Source: Ashinkailepas kermadecensis (lineage: Eukaryota; Arthropoda; Thecostraca; Neolepadidae). From it: a stretch of DNA of 64,000 bases. Of the stretch, positions 25,601 through 34,600 are shown one piece after another; position 1 is the first letter of the stretch; the number at the start of each line of letters is the position of its first letter. The translations under genes and the position numbers were made by a program. The notes beneath the pieces are model-generated. The model saw only the letters and a program-made list of their open reading frames with translations, searched no databases and was not told where the DNA came from. The DNA lies in assembly GCA_034440615.1 (NCBI GenBank), contig JAOTOM010003151.1, positions 62,001 to 126,000 of the forward strand, read 5' to 3'.

Positions 25601-28600
25601 GGACGAAATATTAACTATGGAGCGAAAGTTATCTTCGGACGAGCTAAATTTGACCATATCGCGGATCTGTTAGAGCCCCTTGGCTTGATGAGCGCGGAGA
25701 ACTTGGTCTCATACCACACGCTGTGCCTGCTTCACAAGGTGCGCCGTCTGCAGGGGCCGGCTTCGTTAGCCGGCAACATTACCACAGTAGCTGAGCATCG
25801 TGACCGCTACACCCGTCAGGGCCGGGACCTGTACGTCCCCAGATCGCGGACAGAGATGGGCAGGCGCCGTTTTTGCTCCCGAGGCCCTGCCCTGTAAAAC
25901 AAGCTGCCGCACGAGCTGAAGCGACTGCCAGTTTCTCTGTTCTGTCACCGCCTTAGGCAGCATATGTACGTGGGACTGGACTGACTGCTCTGATCGTACT
26001 TGCTGACTTCTGATCATGCTTGCTGACATCAGATCGTACCTGCTGACTCTTTCCGTGCCGCTGGTATGAACAATTGTTATATTTTTATCATGTGCGCATG
26101 TGACAGCCCTTAGTTACTGATGAAAGTTCTAGGTTGGATTGAAGCATGGTTGAGGGGAAGGAAACAAAGGCTAGTGTTAAATGGATGTAAATCTGATTGG
26201 AAGGATGTTCTGAGTGGAGTACCACAGGGCTCTGTTCTAGGGCCACTTCTCTTTATCATCTTTGTGAATAACATTGAGGTAGGGCTGAGGAATAGAGTGT
26301 TCAAATTTGCTGGTGACATCAAGCTGGTAGGAGTGGCAAACAGTTGTGATCAATCTATAAATATTCAACTAGACTTGGAGGACCTAAAAAAGTGGGCTGA
26401 GCAATGGCAGATGTCTTTCAACTATGACAAGTGTAAGGTTATGCATCTGGGGTCTGGAGGTGAGACTTTCAGATATACGATGGGTGGGAGGGAACTGGAT
26501 GTATTGAAGAGGAAAGGGACTGAGGTGTGTTGGTTTCAAAAGACCTTAAAGCAGAAAAGCAATGTATCTCAGCTAGGAACAGGGCACTCAGAATGGTGGG
26601 ACTCATTAATAGGAGTGTGATATATAAGGGCAAGGAAGTCATGAAAAACTGTACTTAGCATATGTGCGACCCCACTTGGAATATTCTGTACAAGCATGGA
26701 GCCCCTACCTAGAAAAAGATATAGATATGTTAGAAAGAGTGCAGCGCAAAGCATCTAGACTCATCAGTGGAATAGGTAGCTTAGAATATGGAGAAAGGCT
26801 TGTGGCATTAGATATGTACTCACTCAAGTATAGGAGATTGAGGGGGGACATGATTGAAATGTAAAAAAAATGTTAAAGGACTAGATCAGGTAAATTTGAA
26901 TGGCGCTCTTCAGTTTAGAGTATCACATAGGGGTCATCAATTCAGGTTAGACAAGTTGAGGTGTAGGACAGTTAAGCGACAACAGGTCATCAGTCAAAGG
27001 GTTGTTGATCAGTGGAATGGGCTGCCTGCTGATGTTGTGGGGAGTTCCTCATTAATGTATTTAAAAGTAGGGTGCACAAATTTTTTAGACAGGAAAATCT
27101 TGTTTTTGAGTTCTAATTTGTGATGGATGGGGTGAGATTTATGTTAGGTAAGTGTGCACGGCACAGACCCCTTTCAGCAGGCATGGATGCAGTTTGAAAA
27201 TTATTGATAAGGCATTCAATCCACATGTGTTAAGAGGGATCAAGGGAATAGGGCTGGATAGCTAGGGTAGATAGGCATTGATAGGTGTGTGGGATATTGG
27301 TGGACTGGTTTCTTCAGGATGTGGGATGGTTGGGGTGGGTCTTTTTACCGGGCTTATGGTATCTTCCATTTACAGACTTAACTGGATGGGCCCTTGGTTC
27401 TCTTATTAAGTCTAAGCGCTTTATAACTTTATATAGGGTGCACCTAGCAGTGGATTCAGCACCTTCCTTCGGGATGTGATACTGATGAGATTGGCTATGG
27501 TAGCACAATGGGTATGATTGGAGGAGTTTGTAATTGTTGAATGTGTCATGCAATAGCAAGTGAATGGTGCTAGATAGGCTGGGATATATAGCTCCCTAGG
27601 AACTTGAGATAAGGGATTGATTGGGGTGAGAGTATGTACATTTCTAGTACCTTTTCTAAATAGGCTTAACCCAGATGGGCCCCTGTGGCTCTTATTAAGC
27701 TTTAACACTATGACTTTATGACTTTATGACCTTTGTTTTAAAACTCGACAATAAGCTGAAACAGCCACGAGTCTATCGTCGATGGCCGGAATGTACGTTT
27801 TTGCCTTTATCGGGCGCCGGGCGGCGGCGGTCGGGTTCAGCGCGGAATGTAGCTCCGCCCCGGGCGGGGCGGCCTCTCCCGGAGCCGGCGGTGCCTGTCG
27901 TGTAGCTCAGTCCGGCCTCGCTGCAGTTCGCCGCGTTACTGACAGGACGAAACTGGAATGATTCTGTGTCGGAGTGAGGTGAGGAGTTAATGACAGACTC
28001 TCAGTCCGAACTGGGATCTCGACAAGATGTGGGATGATCTGCAGATCTGTAGATCATTACAGCGCATTACATTTTAATAACGTATTGCAACACAACGTTG
28101 TATCGCATTGCATTGTGTTATTCTGTTGTTTTATTGTATTACATCGATGTAGATCACTCCTGATCCAATTCGATTCATTTCAGCTGGAACATGTGTCATT
28201 GGATGCGTCCTCGCCAAATTTTTGTTGTTGTAAGGAGACCTCTCAAAATGTACGAAGCTATAGCTCCTTAATCGTTGTTCCGATCTTTCTAAAAACAATT
28301 GCACAGCTTGATTATAGAGAAAAGCGAACCTTATAGGAAGTATTTGCATCGAGAAATGAAGTTTAGGGTGCTATTCTGGCCCTTTCACTCGTGGATTTGT
28401 CGTGGAATTGGCCACGTACCACAATTCGGAGACATTTCTGCCATTTCTCTTTAACCTTTGACCTCAAACGAGTTCGAGACTTGTGCAATACAACAATCAA
28501 GATCAGATGACCAACCTTATCATCCCATCATTTGTTTCGAAAGTTAAAAGGCTTGTATTTCAGCAATATACTTGTCTTTAACACATTTTAAAACAGACCA

Positions 28601-31600
28601 CAATAACTAGCGCAAAAACAACCATGCATGCCTAATTTAAAACATATATGTAGAGCTTTAGGAACTTTTTTTTTGGAATGATAACACATCGAACTTGATA
28701 TTCGCATTTTGAACATAGCATTATGGCATTCCGAAGGTTAAGGTTGGCCGCGTAACCTTAGGTCACGATCTCACGATTTCAAATAGCCTGTGAATGAAGA
28801 TTCTAAAATAGCCAAACGATGCAGTGGATTGTTGTGAGTTGAATGATGTATACTTTTGCACAATTTTGATTGCTTTTCATTCAGTTAAAAACCTTCAAAG
28901 ATACTCTTCTTAAGTGACATCTCAAAACTGCCCGGGGCTATAACTCTTTGACCGTTGATCGCATCTTTCTAAATCTTGCACAGCTGGATTCGGCGCATCG
29001 GATAACTCCATACAATTATTTTTATCAGAATATAAACATTGGGTGTTATACTCTGATTGATTAATCGTGGAATGAGCCTGTGGAGAAGTTGAACATTAAG
29101 TTCACAACGTTTTGTGTCTAGCAGAAAATACGTGTTACAAGACGTGGCATGGTCACTTTCCAGTGAAAATCACCTAAAGCAAAGAATTGCAGTTCACTTG
29201 AGGTGATCGATGGATGATGTCAAGAGTAGTCGCTTCTACAAAATACAAAATCGCCATCTGCAGTTCAGTTATCACATTATGGTAGGGCCCAATTGAAATG
29301 AAAATTGACATTTTGGCAAAAGATGCGCTTAGCATTTTCTTGGAGGTGGTAAAAGTTTCAATCGTTAATTGTCTCCTTGTGTGAGTTTATGACGAGATCA
29401 CGTCATTTTGCGCCCGTGTTCGAGGGCAACCGAGGACAAATACCTGAACAGTTTGTGGAATGCGAACCTTTCCACAAGACCGTGCTTTTGATCCAGGCTT
29501 GTGACGTATCTCGACAACACTCCAACTCGGGGCCTACGACTTACTGCATCATGGGATCCGAATCGATGACTGAATGTTCTGATCCAAGCCTTGGTACACT
29601 GGTGACAGACATCCCGGCACCATCCCCTTCCCCATGACTATGGCGTTGCCGACCGGTCATTGCACCAACGGCTCTGCAGGTGTGCGAGGGCGCACTGTGG
29701 ACCAAGAAAGGCTGCAACCGTGACATTGACTCCTACTCGGCCTTCTTCGACAACGCCAAGTTGTCGGAAACTGGACTGCGCGCGCAGCTGCGCGAGCGGC
29801 TCGTCACCGACGTCTACATCTGCGGCATCGCCTACGACGTCTGCGTCGGTAGGTGCAGAGATCAGCGGCAGCCCTGGTGTACGCACAGGAGCGACGGCTG
29901 TCGTAGCAGAGTCTGACATTTACGCAGATACCTTGAATTAAAAGAGTTTTGTGCCAATCTAAGGCGCATTACCTTGCATTTTTTGTACAATGAACGTGTC
30001 GGGTATACTTATTGTGTTGTTAGACTTAACGCTGCGTCGCCCAGAGGTGAGACAAATCATGCACTCAATCAACCAGCGAAAGTGGACTCTTGGATCAACC
30101 TGACCTGCTGCCACGAGTGGTGGTGCTCCATGGAGGGTCGACGTGAAGTAAGCCGTCCCTGGAGCCCAATGGGATGGAGCGGTGGGGAAAAGCGAAACGT
30201 GTCAAGGCTGTAATGTCTGATGAAGGCAGGTGCACAAATAATTCAAGAACTTCCCAAACTCGTGTGTCTCCAGTTGGTGAGTTTTGCCTGTGTCGTGACC
30301 AGACTGGCGCCCGTGATGCACGTGACAGCTGCTGCCCATTGATTCCGCTGACGGTCGGGTGGTTGCCACTCTCACTACGCCTCTAAGTCTGCTGCCCATT
30401 GATTCCGCTGACGGTCGGGTGGTTGCCACTCTCACTACGCCTCTAAGTCTGCTGCCCATTGATTCCGCTGACGGTCGGGTGGTTGCCACTCTCACTACGC
30501 CTCTAAGTCTGCTGCCCATTGATTCCGCTGACGGTCGGGTGGTTGCCACTCTCACTACGCCTCTAAGTCTGCTGCCCATTGATTCCGCTGACGGTCGGGT
30601 GGTTGCCACTACTACGCCTCTAAGTGCGCCCATTGATTCCGCTGACGGTTGGGTGGTTGCCACACTACGCCTTAAGTTACGCCCATTGATTCCGCTGACG
30701 GTCGGGTGGTTGCCACTCACTACGCCTCTAAGTCTGCTGCCCATTGATTCCGCTGATGGCCGAGGGTTGCCACCTCACTACGCCTCTAAGTCTGCGCCCA
30801 TTGATTCCGCTGACGGTTGGGTGGTTGCCACTCACTACGCCTCTAAGTTTGCTGCCCATTGATTCCGCTGATGGCCGAGGGGTTGCCACTCACTACGCCT
30901 CTAAGTCTACTGCCCATTGATTCCGCTGACGGTTGGGTGGTTGCCACACACGCCCTAAGTTGTGCCCATTGATTCCGCTGATGGCCGAGGTTGCCACACT
31001 ACGCCTCTAAGTCTGCTGCCCATTGTTTAGCTGACGGTCGGGTGGTTGCCACCTCACTACGCCTCTAAGTCTGCTGCCCATTGATTCCGCTGACGGTCGG
31101 GTGGTTGCCACCCACTACGCCTCTAAGTCTGTGCCCATTGATTCCGCTGATGGCCGAGGGTTGCCACTCACTACGCCTCTAAGTCTGCTGCCCATTGATT
31201 CCGCTGACGGTCGGGTGGTTGCCACTCACTACGCCTCTAAGTCTGCTGCCCATTGATTCCGCTGACGGTCGGGTGGTTGCCACTCTCACTACGCCTCTAA
31301 GTCTGCTGCCCATTGATTCCGCTGATGGCCGAGGGTTGCCACTCACTACGCCTCTAAGTCTGCTGCCCATTGATTCCGCTGACGGTTGGGTGGTTGCCAC
31401 TCTCACTACGCCTCTAAGTTTGCTGCCCATTGATTCCGCTGATGGCCGAGGGGTTGCCACTCTCACTACGCCTCTAAGTCTGCTGCCCATTGATTCCGCT
31501 GACGGTTGGGTGGTTGCCACTCTCACTACGCCTCTAAGTCTGCTGCCCATTGATTCCGCTGATGGCCGAGGGTTGCCACTCTCACTACGCCTCTAAGTCT

Positions 31601-34600
31601 GCTGCCCATTGATTTAGTGACGGCTGAGCGGTTGTTACCTCACTCGCTTATGTCGTTACTATTGATTCCGCTGACGGCTGAGGGTTGTTATCTCACTACG
31701 CCTCTATTCTATTGATTCCGCTGACGGCTGAGCGGTTGTTACTCTCACTACGCCTCTATGTCCGTTCCCTATTGATTCCGCTGACGGCTGAGCGGTTGTT
31801 ACTCTCACTACGCCTCTATGTCCGTTCCCTATTGATTCCGCTGACGGCCGAGGGGTTGTCACTCTCACTACACCTCTAAGTTTGCTGCCCATTGATTTCG
31901 CTGACGACCCAGCGGTTATCACTCTCACTACGTTTCTATCTAAGTCTGCTCCCCATTGATTTCGCTGACGGCTGAGCGGTTGTCGCTCTCACTACGCCTC
32001 TAAGTATGCTGCCCATTGATTCCGTTGACGGCCGAGTGGTTGCCATTCTCACTACGCCTCTAAGTCTGGCGTGCTTCGGCTCTTCCAGGGCGGCTACTAA
32101 CTGACCTGTGGACTCTGACCTTCGAGTGTTGCCTGAAGATGACTTATCTGCGGCACTAACCTGAAATGCCCAATCTCAGGTGGAAGCCTAATAGAAGTAA
32201 TAGTTTTGATTGCTTTGAGCAGAGTTTTGACTGTCTGAATTAGTTCCAGTGAAATATGACGGCAACCCATTGCAATAGTTGTTGACGATTTCACATGCTA
32301 ATATTTGATGTTCAGGTCATAATAGGCTTTGTGATCAATTGATGTTTTTAGATTTCAACGTCATATTATGCATGCTAGGTTACCCGTTAATTAAATGTAG
32401 TAGCGGCTCTTGGCTTTTCCGCCTGATACTCCAAGCTCTATGGAAAATCAACTTCATAACACTAGGATGTGGACTGGTGACGTGGCCTGACATTCCATGC
32501 CACATTTGGATTGTCATGCAGTTGGCCTGACCTCGTCACCTATGCATTGCTAGATGACTAGACCTGACTTGGACTGTCAACCATGTGCGTTCATCTAACT
32601 TGGCCTGGCTTGATCTGACATCATCATCTCCGCTCGTCCTGGTGCTATGGCCTTACCTGACTCGACCGACCTCGACAAGTTCGGTCAAACGACCTGGCCC
32701 GACCTGGTTGTCGATTTTGGCAAGTCAACTGACTGACAGGACTAGGTGGTCACGAATTTGTACGGTCAGCTTACCTCACCTGACACGTACTTGTATGTTC
32801 AGCAGGGACGAATACAGGAATTCCCATGTGGAGGGAGCCACATTTCCTCAGAGAGCGCCATCGGGGAAAGAATTCGTTGCGGGAGAGGGGTGCACTCGAG
32901 TCTTTCCGAACGGTTACCTTTCCCGGCCGATAGCCGCCTGCGTGCTCATCCGACCCGACAGTCAGGTCGGCAGACCTAACCTGACCTGACCTGACCGTCA
33001 CGGCTGGCCGCTCCAGGCGCCACCGCCACGCACGCGCTGGAGGAGGGCTTCCGCGCGGTGATCGTCGACGACGCCAGCCGCGGCGTCAACGTCGACGACA
33101 TCGAGGCGCTGAAGCGGAACTTCACCGACCAGCACGGTGTCGTCATCAACTCGGCCGAGGTTGGTGCGCGACCGGCCGGCGGTCGTGCCGTCAACGTCTT
33201 GGCCGCGTGTGTGTGGGGTTCTCCGGCTCGCGTCTCGCTGTCCACAACCGTCGGGGGGGGGGGACCGCTTCGGCATGATCACGACGGCACGCGAAAAGAT
33301 CGGGACGGTCCAGATCTGCGCAAGGCACCGCGATAGGTCACTTCCTTCACACATCATCGTCAGTATGGCGTATGTCATGTCAGGGACTGTGCGCAGACGA
33401 GCGGCTCGGTGTGGCATTGACTGCCGTACACTAATTACGTAGGCCTAGGACTGTCAAAACGTAACCGTGGCAGAATACTGCTGACGGCGGTCGTAGACAC
33501 TGCCCCCCCCCCTCCCTCCTCCTCCCACCACCATCATTAATAATCGGTGGCATTGATACAGCTTTATCTTCGGGATACTCAGCTTTAAAACGACCATCCC
33601 GCCCACCATCGCGCATTTTCTGATGACACGAAGTCATTTTATTGACAATTCTGCTTGATGTGTATTCCTTCCCACCACCTTAACCATAACATTTTTTTTT
33701 GTAACGTGTATGTCTCCAATTGGCATGTCACATCTTTATGCTCAGACTACGCTATTTGAACAGCAACTTTCCCAGGGTGAAACGGGGTCATTGTCTCCAG
33801 CGTCTAAATTTTAACAGACGATTGCCGGGACGCCTGCTCTACAGTCGCACGATGCGGTCTCGCCGCCGGCTGTTGCCAGCTGGTCGGCGTGGTTCGGGTG
33901 CCTCGCCGGCCGTTCTGCACTGTCGCTGTAGCAGCGGCACGCATGGCTCCTGGTCGGCAACAGCTCCGTCTGGGAGGACGGCTCGATCCCGGTATCTCGT
34001 CGCCGGCCACTGCCGCTCCTCAACCACGAGCCACAGACCGGTGCCGCCGTCGGGAGCCGCAGTCGCCTACGGTTTAGTCGGATGGCCGCCAAGCACCACC
34101 CGGGGGCAGGAATGTCCCCAGTCGGGGATCACGCTCCACTAACCCGTCCAGAGATGCCTTGCTGCCCGGTGGAATGGAACGCAGCACACTCAAGCATCTT
34201 AAATGCACATTAGCCTTAGAACAAAAACGTTGGCTGCTTTTGCGGTAGCCGGGTTCCTTTAACCTCCCTGGCAAGCCAAACGAGCTTTACTTGGGCGGCA
34301 GCCGCTCCAGCATCGCGAGCAGAACTGCCGCCCTGGCGCCGGCGGACCCCCTCAGGCGCCTGGGTGGAAGGCTCGCGTCCAAACACAACACGGCGGAACC
34401 TGCCGCTGCACAAATCCAGGCTGACAGCCCAGCTGAAACCAAACTGGTGAGCCCAGCTTGGGTAATATAGTACCTGAGTGATGGTAAACAATGGAACTAA
34501 TCCCAGTGATGGTCAAGGTTTGTTTCCGCTTCAGCAATTCCTATATTTGACACTTAAATGTGGAAATGCGGATCTGAAAATACACAGGAGAAACACAGTG

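Noticed and set aside
26118..27123. Active LINE
   Set aside because: FADD is FAGD, several frame breaks are present and the 5' part is missing.
33720..34142. 140-codon frame in a GC-rich part of Naam intron 8
   Set aside because: Frames are open on both strands and none shows a domain or conserved motif; it is not needed for the Naam product.
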